64,000 nt of DNA, from positions 310,001 to 374,000 of the forward strand of contig JAFDXK010000002.1 in assembly GCA_018267965.1 (NCBI GenBank). The letters are read 5' to 3'. Below, piece by piece: positions 25,780 through 32,990 of this stretch. Each line of letters starts with the position of its first letter. Position 1 is the first letter of the stretch. Below the pieces are notes generated by a model. That model was not told the DNA's origin. It saw nothing but the letters and a program-made list of their open reading frames with translations, and searched no databases. A program made the translations under genes and the position numbers. The DNA is from Bacteroidota bacterium (GTDB taxonomy: Bacteria > Bacteroidota > Bacteroidia > Chitinophagales > Chitinophagaceae).

Positions 25780-26547
25780 ATGAAGAAGCGCTATTTTATT
25801 GCTGTGGGTTTGCTTGCCTGCCTCTGTTCTACTGAAAGCCATGCCCAGGTTTATGATACCGTGAAAAGAAAAGACCCTGATGGCTGGTTGTTTATACAAG
25901 TAAGAAAAGATAATGTACCTTATATGGAAGGTAATTTGCATAACGGGGTAAAGGAAGGCGTTTGGACCTATTTGTGGTCGCTGGGATATCCTAGTTTAAT
26001 GGAAACTTACCTGCATGGAGTAAAGGATGGTGTAACCGTAAAGATAATTGAAGAGGGTCAGGTAGACGCTGTAGAGCATTATAAAAATGGCAAACTGGAA
26101 GGTCCTAGACGCACTTACCACATAAGAGGGCCTATATTTGAAGAAACCTATTATTCTGAAGGCAAGAAAAATGGTAAGTATACTAAGTGGTATAAGACTG
26201 GTATAAAGCAGGAAGAAGGTATTTATCATAATGATATTAGAGAAGGAGCATCAACTTGGTATTATGCCAGTGGGAAAAAGGCAGTGGAATATGAATATGA
26301 TCATGGAGAAATAGATGGGAACGCAGTTTCGTATTACGAAAATGGTAAGGTAAGCGAGGTAGGAAAATATAATATGGGCAAGAAGGTGAGTACCTGGAGA
26401 GAGTTTTATGAGAGTGGCAATGTAAAAGCTGAAGGTAAGTACGAAGACAACGAGAAAAATGGAGATTGGAAAGTATACGAGGATAAAGAGAAAGACGCTA
26501 AGTTTAACATAGTAAAGTATAATAAGGGCACAGAAGTAAAAAAATAA
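25780..26547 (+). CDS. Secreted MORN-repeat protein
   Basis: A 255-residue exported protein (signal peptide about 1-23, SHAQ) composed of repeated MORN-type units with the pattern G(K)..G.W..YY..G: for example NGVKEGVWTYLW, GKKNGKYTKWYKTG, DIREGASTWYYASGK, GEIDGNAVSYYENGK and NEKNGDWKVYED. MORN repeats form extended beta-sheets; in Bacteroidota such secreted proteins are common but functionally undefined. It starts an operon with an atypical response regulator (2 nt gap) and an outer-membrane protein, so it may be part of an envelope-signalling unit (inference). Confidence 0.8.
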   Translation: MKKRYFIAVGLLACLCSTESHAQVYDTVKRKDPDGWLFIQVRKDNVPYMEGNLHNGVKEGVWTYLWSLGYPSLMETYLHGVKDGVTVKIIEEGQVDAVEHYKNGKLEGPRRTYHIRGPIFEETYYSEGKKNGKYTKWYKTGIKQEEGIYHNDIREGASTWYYASGKKAVEYEYDHGEIDGNAVSYYENGKVSEVGKYNMGKKVSTWREFYESGNVKAEGKYEDNEKNGDWKVYEDKEKDAKFNIVKYNKGTEVKK

Positions 26548-26549
26548 TT

Positions 26550-27713
26550 ATGCCGCAAAATATTTTGGTAATAGATGATGAAAAAGCCATCCGCAAGTCA
26601 TTGATGGATATATTGAGCTTTGAAGGATTTGGAGTTGATGAGGCAGCAGATGGTGCAGAAGGTTTGAAAAAAATAAAAGAGAACAGTTATGATTGCATTT
26701 TGTGTGATATTAAAATGCCAAAGATGGACGGCATGGAAGTATTGGAACAGGTTCGTGAACTGAATTTCGATACACCTTTCATTGTAATATCAGGACATGC
26801 GAATATAGAAGCAGCTGTAGAAGCTGTGAAGAAAGGCGCGTACGATTTCATATCTAAACCTCCTGATTTGAATCGCTTGCTGATAACTATTCGCAATGCG
26901 ATGGATAAAAAATCGCTGGTAACTGAAACCAAGCAACTTCGTAAACGTATTACACGCAGTGCTGAAATGGTGGGCGAATCGGAACCAATGCAAAAAATCA
27001 AAGATACCATCAACAAGGTGGCACCTACCGACGCGCGTGTATTGGTAACAGGCGAGAACGGCGTAGGTAAAGAATTGGTGGCAAGACGCATACATGAATT
27101 GAGTGCAAGGGCAAACGGACCATTGATAGAAGTAAACTGCGCAGCAATACCTTCTGAATTGATTGAGAGCGAACTCTTTGGTCATGAGAAAGGCTCATTT
27201 ACTTCTGCTATCAAACAAAGGATAGGCAAATTCGAACAGGCAAGTGGCGGTACTTTATTCCTTGATGAGATAGGTGATATGAGCCATGATGCTCAGGCAA
27301 AAGTATTACGTGCGTTGCAGGAAGGAAAGATAACCCGTGTGGGTGGAGATAAAGAAATAAAAGTAGATGTACGCGTGATAGCTGCTACGAATAAAGACCT
27401 GATGCAGGAAGTAGAAGAGAAAAAATTCAGACTTGACCTGTATCACAGGCTGAGTGTGATATTGATACATGTGCCATCACTGAACGAAAGAAAGAATGAT
27501 ATTCCGATGCTGATTAAACATTTTATGGAAGATATTAGCGAAGAATATAAACAAGCACCAAAAGAAATTGAAGATAGTGCAGTAGAAGCGTTGCAGCAAT
27601 ATAACTGGACGGGAAATATCCGCGAATTGCGTAACGTGGTAGAAAGACTTATTATTTTATCTGATAAAAAAATAACCAAGAAGGATATCGACAATTATAT
27701 CTTTCTGAAATAA
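26550..27713 (+). CDS. NtrX-like response regulator lacking a DNA-binding domain
   Basis: A 387-residue two-domain protein. The receiver (1-120) has the acidic pocket DD (9-10), phosphorylatable Asp53 and Lys104. The AAA+ sigma54-activator domain (about 140-370) has Walker A GENGVGKE (168-175), Walker B FLDE (237-240) and the R-finger region. The sigma54-contacting loop, usually GAFTGA, reads GSFTSA (215-220). The chain stops at DNYIFLK, right after the AAA+ lid, so the Fis-type HTH expected at about 400-450 is missing; the next gene begins 8 nt later, so there is no room for it. It could act from solution or not through sigma54 at all. Possible partner: the NtrY-like kinase at 11251. Confidence 0.9.
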   Translation: MPQNILVIDDEKAIRKSLMDILSFEGFGVDEAADGAEGLKKIKENSYDCILCDIKMPKMDGMEVLEQVRELNFDTPFIVISGHANIEAAVEAVKKGAYDFISKPPDLNRLLITIRNAMDKKSLVTETKQLRKRITRSAEMVGESEPMQKIKDTINKVAPTDARVLVTGENGVGKELVARRIHELSARANGPLIEVNCAAIPSELIESELFGHEKGSFTSAIKQRIGKFEQASGGTLFLDEIGDMSHDAQAKVLRALQEGKITRVGGDKEIKVDVRVIAATNKDLMQEVEEKKFRLDLYHRLSVILIHVPSLNERKNDIPMLIKHFMEDISEEYKQAPKEIEDSAVEALQQYNWTGNIRELRNVVERLIILSDKKITKKDIDNYIFLK

Positions 27714-27720
27714 TATAACT

Positions 27721-28581
27721 ATGAAGAAATTCTTTCCTGTTTTAGCCCTTATGATTGCATGCCAGATGCATGCCGATGCACAAAAAATTTATGTAAAAGT
27801 TGGTGCAGGTTATGCTTTTCCCCAAGCTGGTAACAGTTACGATGTTGGCAATGGTGTATACGGAGGTACAGCTAAAGTTGTGCAAACCGTAAACCAGGAA
27901 ATGCTGGAGTTTAAAGTTAAAAAGGCTTCTTTTAGTGCAGGAATGCAGGCAAATTTGGGGGTTGGGATAAAACTTAATAAACATTTTTCCGCAGAGATCA
28001 ATACAATAGCCACAGTGGCTACAAGGCATTATAAATATCATCTGGATGAAACATACAATGCTCCCGAGTTTTATAAAACGGATATTACAACCCATGCAGA
28101 TATGCCGGTAATGTTATGCCCTTCCATTGTGATGCAGACGGGAGATGTGTTGAATATATATGCTCGTGGAGGATTGGTATTACCGCTAGCTCATAAAATA
28201 ATTATTGACGGACATCTGGAGGGCCATAGCCCTAACCCGAATGCCGCAACAGGTGTGATAGATTTTACGCAAGAGCTTAAAACGAGGTTTAATATTGGTT
28301 TTACAGGAGCGGCAGGCGTGAAATACAAAATTGGTAATCGAACAGCTTTATGGGTTGAAGCAAATCTGATTTCTTTATCCTTATATGCGAAAGAGCAACG
28401 CTATACAAATCTCATAGCTGACGGACAAAATGTTTTAGGGTCACTTACTGTAAATCAAACGGTAACAGAGTTTGCAATGTCAAACAGTTCAACTGACCCC
28501 CGTAATTCAAATGTACGCCCTGCGTATTCTGTGCCTTTCAGCAGTTTTGGCATTCAGGCAGGGATATCTCTTGAATTGTAA
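27721..28581 (+). CDS. Outer-membrane beta-barrel protein
   Basis: A 286-residue exported protein (signal peptide 1-20, HADAQ). Alternating-hydrophobicity strands such as KIYVKVGAGYAFPQ and FNIGFTGAAGVKYKIG occur, and the last strand is SSFGIQAGISLEL. The layout fits a small barrel of the OmpW/OMP_b-brl kind. Function unknown. It is the third gene of the MORN/response-regulator operon (7 nt gap), which ties it to that signalling unit. Confidence 0.75.
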   Translation: MKKFFPVLALMIACQMHADAQKIYVKVGAGYAFPQAGNSYDVGNGVYGGTAKVVQTVNQEMLEFKVKKASFSAGMQANLGVGIKLNKHFSAEINTIATVATRHYKYHLDETYNAPEFYKTDITTHADMPVMLCPSIVMQTGDVLNIYARGGLVLPLAHKIIIDGHLEGHSPNPNAATGVIDFTQELKTRFNIGFTGAAGVKYKIGNRTALWVEANLISLSLYAKEQRYTNLIADGQNVLGSLTVNQTVTEFAMSNSSTDPRNSNVRPAYSVPFSSFGIQAGISLEL

Positions 28582-29025
28582 TTAGCGTAATCTATCTAGC
28601 GATTTTACAAGCTTCTCGTCTTTATTGATACCACGGATAGCCATGAACATAAAAATGATAGCAATTACAGGTAATACAGCACCGATACTATAACTGGTTG
28701 TACCTGCACTTTGAGGTGCAATGCTATTGCTAAAGTTAGTAACACGCATGATCATTTCAGAAATAAAGCCGATGGTAAAAATCATACATAAAGCCACCAT
28801 TGTGCGCTGACGCTTACGTTGCTTAAATAGGAATATCGCAACCAAAGGCAATATTGTTATTGCCAAAGCGATTAGCATTGACGGATAGTGGTCGTTAACA
28901 CGAATAGATGTATTTAATAAGACCCCGCTATTATTTAATTCTGCATGATAAAAATCAAAGTAGAATAAGCCTGCATTACATAATGCAGCCAATAAAAGCC
29001 AAACAGATTGAATGCGTTGTATCAT
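28582..29025 (-). CDS. DUF4293 family four-helix membrane protein
   Basis: A 147-residue protein starting MIQRIQSVWLLLAA, the hallmark opening of the Bacteroidota-specific DUF4293 family. It has four predicted TM helices (about 5-25, 50-66, 75-95 and 115-135) and a basic C-terminal tail (DEKLVKSLDRLR). Function unknown; in related genomes it is widespread and single-copy. Its stop abuts the stop of the convergent outer-membrane protein gene without a gap or visible terminator. Confidence 0.85.
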   Translation of the reverse strand: MIQRIQSVWLLLAALCNAGLFYFDFYHAELNNSGVLLNTSIRVNDHYPSMLIALAITILPLVAIFLFKQRKRQRTMVALCMIFTIGFISEMIMRVTNFSNSIAPQSAGTTSYSIGAVLPVIAIIFMFMAIRGINKDEKLVKSLDRLR

Positions 29026-29057
29026 ACTATAAAATTCTAAAAACTAATTTCCAAATC

Positions 29058-30329
29058 TTAATTAATCATTGCAGCGCCGAAATAAGGTTGCAGTGCTTCA
29101 GGTATCTTGATACCATCAGGTGTTTGATGGTTCTCGATAATACATGCCATAATGCGTGGTAATGCCAGTGAGCTGCCGTTCAATGAGTGCACCAACTGTG
29201 TTTTACCATTGCCGTCTTTATAACGTATTTTCATACGGTTGGTTTGGAAGGTCTCAAAGTTTGACACAGAGCTTACTTCCAGCCAGCGTTCTTGCGCTGC
29301 ACTATATACTTCCAAATCATAAGTACGAGCAGAAGCAAAGCTCATATCACCACCGCACAGGCGCAATACACGGTATTGTAAGCCTAAGTCTTTCAATAAT
29401 TTTTCTACGTGTGCCACCATTTCTTCCTGCACATCATAGCTTTTATCAGGGTGTACCAATTGTACTATCTCTACTTTATCAAACTGGTGTACGCGGTTCA
29501 ACCCACGCACATCTTTACCATAAGAACCTGCCTCGCGGCGGAAACATGGTGAGTATGCTGTCATCTTAACAGGCAACTCTGCTTCGGTTAGTATTGTATC
29601 GCGATACACATTCGTTACCGGCACTTCCGATGTAGGTATCATGTACAAATCATCAGCAGGCATATAATACATCTGTCCTTCTTTGTCAGGCAAGCTGCCT
29701 GTACCGAAAGCAGATGTTTCATTCACCATGTACGGCGGATAATATTCTGTATATCCCGCATTGATGTTGTGGTCGAGGAAATACGCAATCAATGCGCGTT
29801 GCAGTTTTGCACCTTGCCCTATGTACACAGGGAAACCGCTACCCGTAATCTTTACACCCAGTTCAAAATTGATAAGGTTGTATTTTTCTGTCAGTTCCCA
29901 GTGCGGTACTTTTTGTGCACTCAGGTCCGGCATATTATCCCATTGGCGTACTACTTCATTATCTTCAGCAACACGTCCTTCTGGTACACTGCTATGCGGC
30001 AGGTTTGGTAGTTTCACAATCATGTCAAACTGTTCTTTCTCCAACTCTGCCAATTTATCAGCCAGTTCTTTAGTTTGTTCTTTGTGTTTGGCAACTTCTG
30101 CTTTCATGGCTTCGGCTTCTTCTTTTTTGCCTTGTCCCATGAGCTGGCCTATGCTTTTTGATGCCGAATTGATAGAAGCTAAAAGTGTATCATTTTCAAC
30201 CTGTATCTGGCGGCGTTTTTCATCTATTGCAATGATGTCGTCCACCAAATTAAGTTCCTTAAAATGTTTCTTCTTTAAACCTTCGAGTACAAGCTCTTTG
30301 TTTTGCCTGAATAATTGTATCGGCAGCAT
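29058..30329 (-). CDS. serS: Seryl-tRNA synthetase
   Basis: A 423-residue class II synthetase. It has the N-terminal coiled-coil tRNA-binding arm (about 25-105), then the catalytic core with ELTEKYNLINFELGVKITGSGFPVY, motif 2 FRREAGSYGKDVRGLNRVHQF, and motif 3 near the C terminus (LALPRIMACIIENHQ). It charges tRNA-Ser and tRNA-Sec with serine. The longer frame to 30374 precedes the -7 box at 30350-30357, so the ATG at 30329 (MLPIQLFRQN) is chosen; this gives the standard length. Confidence 0.96.
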   Translation of the reverse strand: MLPIQLFRQNKELVLEGLKKKHFKELNLVDDIIAIDEKRRQIQVENDTLLASINSASKSIGQLMGQGKKEEAEAMKAEVAKHKEQTKELADKLAELEKEQFDMIVKLPNLPHSSVPEGRVAEDNEVVRQWDNMPDLSAQKVPHWELTEKYNLINFELGVKITGSGFPVYIGQGAKLQRALIAYFLDHNINAGYTEYYPPYMVNETSAFGTGSLPDKEGQMYYMPADDLYMIPTSEVPVTNVYRDTILTEAELPVKMTAYSPCFRREAGSYGKDVRGLNRVHQFDKVEIVQLVHPDKSYDVQEEMVAHVEKLLKDLGLQYRVLRLCGGDMSFASARTYDLEVYSAAQERWLEVSSVSNFETFQTNRMKIRYKDGNGKTQLVHSLNGSSLALPRIMACIIENHQTPDGIKIPEALQPYFGAAMIN

Positions 30330-30349
30330 AAATTTTGATAATTGAGCAG

Positions 30350-30357
30350 CAAACTTA
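30350..30357 (-). promoter_or_regulatory. -7 element (TAAGTTTG) for serS
   Basis: Exact TAnnTTTG on the minus strand, 20 nt before the serS ATG and just downstream of the moxR terminator. Confidence 0.6.
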
Positions 30358-30360
30358 ACT

Positions 30361-30383
30361 AAAAAACCCGTCATAGACGGGTT
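30361..30383 (-). terminator. Rho-independent terminator after moxR
   Basis: Read on the minus strand: stem AACCCGT / ACGGGTT (30383-30377 with 30371-30365), 5-nt loop, then a T-run. It separates moxR from serS. Confidence 0.85.
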
Positions 30384-30422
30384 ATATAATCAATCACTTA
30401 CTACTTATTACTTTCTACTCTC

Positions 30423-31430
30423 CTATGGTACTTCTACCACGTTCAGTATCTCGTTCAGTATCTGTTCGCTGGTAATGTTTTCAGCTTCTGCCTCGTAGGT
30501 AATGCCAATACGGTGGCGCATCACATCATGGCACACGGCGCGTATATCCTCCGGTATCACATAACCGCGGCGCTTGATAAAGGCATAAGCTTTAGCAGCC
30601 AGTGCCAGGTTGATACTGGCACGTGGAGAACCGCCATAACTAATGAGCGGTTTCAGCTTATTAAGCTTAAACTCCTCAGGAAAACGTGTTGCAAATACGA
30701 TGTCCAATATATATTGTTCAATTTTTTCATCCATATATACCTCACGAACCAATTGGCGGGCACGGATAATATCGTCAGTTGTAACAACAGCATTTATTTT
30801 GGCAAGACCCTGTGGCTGCAGATTTTGACGTATGATATGGCGTTCTTCTTCTTTTTTAGGATAGGTGATAACTACTTTTAGCATAAAACGGTCCACCTGT
30901 GCTTCGGGCAGTTCGTAAGTACCTTCCTGTTCTATCGGGTTCTGGGTAGCCAATACCAGGAAAGGTTCTTCCAGCTTGTAAGTATTATCGCCAATTGTTA
31001 CCTGGCGTTCCTGCATAGCTTCAAGGAGCGCACTTTGCACTTTTGCCGGGGCACGGTTTATCTCATCTGCCAAAATGAAGTTGGCGAAAATAGGTCCCTT
31101 ACGCACCGCAAATTCATGTGCCTGCGGGTTATAGACCATAGTGCCTAATACGTCAGCAGGAAGCAAATCAGGTGTGAACTGTATACGTGCAAAACGCGCT
31201 TGAATAGCAGATGCCAGCGATTTGATGGCCAGTGTCTTTGCTAATCCCGGTACACCTTCTAACAATACGTGACCATTAGCCAGCAAACCTATCATCAGGC
31301 GTTCCACCATATGTTTCTGGCCTACAAGGGCCTTATTCAGCTCCATTTGCAGCAATTCTATAAAAGCACTCTGCTGGTGGATGCGTTCGTTTAGTTCTCT
31401 TACGTCAAAAGATGAAGTAGTTGGTTCCAT
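30423..31430 (-). CDS. MoxR-type AAA+ ATPase
   Basis: A 335-residue AAA+ protein: Walker A GVPGLAKT (about residues 59-66), Walker B LADEINRAPAK, sensor 1 ATQNP, and the MoxR-specific C-terminal lid with GGSPRASINLALAAKA. MoxR ATPases act as chaperones that insert cofactors or assemble complexes, often beside DUF58 and VWA-domain proteins. Those usual neighbours are not adjacent here (terminator downstream, hypothetical gene divergently upstream), so the client is unknown. Confidence 0.92.
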   Translation of the reverse strand: MEPTTSSFDVRELNERIHQQSAFIELLQMELNKALVGQKHMVERLMIGLLANGHVLLEGVPGLAKTLAIKSLASAIQARFARIQFTPDLLPADVLGTMVYNPQAHEFAVRKGPIFANFILADEINRAPAKVQSALLEAMQERQVTIGDNTYKLEEPFLVLATQNPIEQEGTYELPEAQVDRFMLKVVITYPKKEEERHIIRQNLQPQGLAKINAVVTTDDIIRARQLVREVYMDEKIEQYILDIVFATRFPEEFKLNKLKPLISYGGSPRASINLALAAKAYAFIKRRGYVIPEDIRAVCHDVMRHRIGITYEAEAENITSEQILNEILNVVEVP

Positions 31431-31505
31431 AATATATCAACTAAGGACTGCAATATATTACTTCTGAAAATTAGTAGGAATGTAAATTTTCCTAAAAATG
31501 AGTTA

Positions 31506-31535
31506 AACCCAAAAGGGCAAAAGCACTGTTGGGTT
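31506..31535. repeat. Short inverted repeat in moxR upstream region
   Basis: AACCCAA / TTGGGTT with a 16-nt loop in the 242-nt gap between moxR and the next gene. There is no T-run, so it is not a terminator. The rest of the gap shows only the -7 box at 31659. Confidence 0.3.
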
Positions 31536-31658
31536 CGCCGCTATAGATAATAAAGCCATTAATATTGACGACAACTAAAAAAGACGAGGATTTTCAAGGC
31601 TGCTTATCGGATCACTAAATCCCCTCAGACGACTTTCATGGACTGAATGTAAATACCG

Positions 31659-31666
31659 TAGCTTTG
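31659..31666 (+). promoter_or_regulatory. -7 element (TAGCTTTG), start codon 6 nt downstream
   Basis: Exact TAnnTTTG. The ATG at 31673 follows after 6 nt, so the transcript is likely leaderless; an apparent TTG start at 31664 lies inside the box and is rejected. Confidence 0.6.
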
Positions 31667-31672
31667 CAGGCG

Positions 31673-32002
31673 ATGGAAAATTTTGAAGAACGCTGGATAC
31701 AGGTAGAATTCCTGATGCGGGAGCGCTTTGGTAAAGTGCCCGATATGGAAGGTATTTTGTTTTTGATAGGTATTAATGAGTTAGGCGATGTGCCGGGTAA
31801 GAAATTCAGTAAAGAACAGAAACAGGATTTGATGCATATAGCGGTTTGCAGCCTGCTAAGCCGCAGGGGCTATTATGAATATGAAGGCCGTGATGGCGAC
31901 GGATGGCCTCATTATATGTTGCTAAAACCAGTAGAAGCCAATGGATTGCATGGGCAGGAAAGGATACTTAAGGAGTGTGTAATAGAATATTTTGAGGAGT
32001 AA
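31673..32002 (+). CDS. Small conserved-looking cytoplasmic protein, function unknown
   Basis: A 109-residue acidic protein with no signal peptide or membrane segment. Notable features are MREERFG-like opening helices (FLMRERFGKVPDMEGILFLIGINELG), a KEQKQDLMHIAVC helix, the aromatic stretch RRGYYEYEGRDGDGWPHY and an acidic end. I do not recognise a family name. Codon use matches its neighbours, and a clean -7 element supports the start. Monocistronic. Confidence 0.75.
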   Translation: MENFEERWIQVEFLMRERFGKVPDMEGILFLIGINELGDVPGKKFSKEQKQDLMHIAVCSLLSRRGYYEYEGRDGDGWPHYMLLKPVEANGLHGQERILKECVIEYFEE

Positions 32003-32010
32003 AAATTGTA

Positions 32011-32802
32011 TTAATCAGTTAGTTGAAAGCTAACCCTTTGACTGACCCACATTTTTACAGGCTTATCATCGAACTTTCCGGGTATCCATTTTTTCATAAG
32101 ATTAATAACTCTTAATGCTTCTTTGTCCATTAATGGATCAGCATTTTGAATTATTTTAGTATCACATAGCTTTCCAGTTTCATCAATATATAAACTAATT
32201 ATTACAGTTCCCTCAATTTTTTTGTTTTGGCATTTAAAAGGATAACGTATGTTTTCAGAGAGGAAAGTGCGAGTATCTTGCGAATAAACAGGTTGTTGAA
32301 GCATTGGATAAAACTCAAATTCCTCACCAGCTTCATTATATCTTTTACCTGTTACTTGTGAGCCGAAATAGTTTTCTTCAGTTTTAATTTTTCCGCTTTT
32401 ATAGTAACTAGTAAACTTGCCAAGGCGTTGACCATTAAAATAATTTTCAATGAAATACAGAATATTTGTACCTGGGTAATAATATTTCCATTCTCCTGAT
32501 TCTACATTGTTTAAACACTGACCTTCCGCTTCTTTATTTCCAATACTATCATATCTAACAGTGTATCCGGTGAGAATAATAGAATCTTGCGATAAAGAAA
32601 AACTTTCCATTTGCTTTATACCAGACATGTAATAATCTGTAACCTTATACATTTCTTCCACTTTTTGCAAGGGGGGCCTGAAATAAGCAGCGTTCTTAGG
32701 CTTTGTTCTATTCCAATTTTTATCAAAGAAAGTTGTATCTCCTGAATTCCCAAATGCGGAAAAATTGCACAATACAACTGTTATAATAAATACAATTTTC
32801 AT
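32011..32802 (-). CDS. Secreted TonB C-terminal-domain protein with MORN-like repeats
   Basis: A 263-residue protein with a cleavable-looking signal peptide (1-18, AFGN). MORN-type units fill the middle (NVESGEWKYYYPG, NGQRLGKFTSYYKSGK). A TonB C-terminal domain spans about 185-263 (FLSENIRYPFKCQ, EGTVIISLYIDETGKLCDTKI, WIPGKFDDKPVKMWVSQRVSFQL). It has neither the N-terminal TM anchor with retained cytoplasmic tail nor the Pro-rich spacer of true TonB, so it is unlikely to energise receptors by itself. Such MORN-TonB_C proteins are frequent in Bacteroidota with unknown role. Confidence 0.8.
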   Translation of the reverse strand: MKIVFIITVVLCNFSAFGNSGDTTFFDKNWNRTKPKNAAYFRPPLQKVEEMYKVTDYYMSGIKQMESFSLSQDSIILTGYTVRYDSIGNKEAEGQCLNNVESGEWKYYYPGTNILYFIENYFNGQRLGKFTSYYKSGKIKTEENYFGSQVTGKRYNEAGEEFEFYPMLQQPVYSQDTRTFLSENIRYPFKCQNKKIEGTVIISLYIDETGKLCDTKIIQNADPLMDKEALRVINLMKKWIPGKFDDKPVKMWVSQRVSFQLTD

Positions 32803-32894
32803 TATGTCGAAGATAATATTCTTCTCTCATGGTTTTATTGAAGCCTTTCAAAAACAGTATGAAAAATACATTTCAAAATTTTAAGTATCTCTAT

Positions 32895-32928
32895 AAAAAA
32901 CTCCCATTTGAGTAAATAGTAATGGAGT
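32895..32928 (-). terminator. Second minus-strand hairpin with T-run
   Basis: Read on the minus strand: ACTCCAT / ATGGGAGT stem (one bulge), 14-nt loop, then six T (32900-32895). It lies downstream of the main terminator of the T9SS protein gene and may be a back-up. Confidence 0.5.
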
Positions 32929-32941
32929 TCGTACTATACAT

Positions 32942-32971
32942 AAAAAAGCCCCTCAATTTGAGGGGCTTTTT
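32942..32971 (-). terminator. Rho-independent terminator after T9SS cargo gene
   Basis: Near-perfect symmetric hairpin AAAAAAGCCCCTCA / TGAGGGGCTTTTTT with a 3-nt loop, 19 nt after the stop of the minus-strand gene. It also works in the plus direction. Confidence 0.9.
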
Positions 32972-32990
32972 TATAACTATTTAAGAAGAC

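Noticed and set aside
27714-27720. A frameshifted HTH domain after the NtrX-like regulator
   Set aside because: Only 7 nt separate the stop from the next gene, whose signal peptide is clear, so no Fis-type domain can be hidden here.
29761-30345. A 194-codon plus-strand frame antisense to serS
   Set aside because: serS has complete class II motifs; the antisense frame is Ser/Cys-rich shadow sequence.
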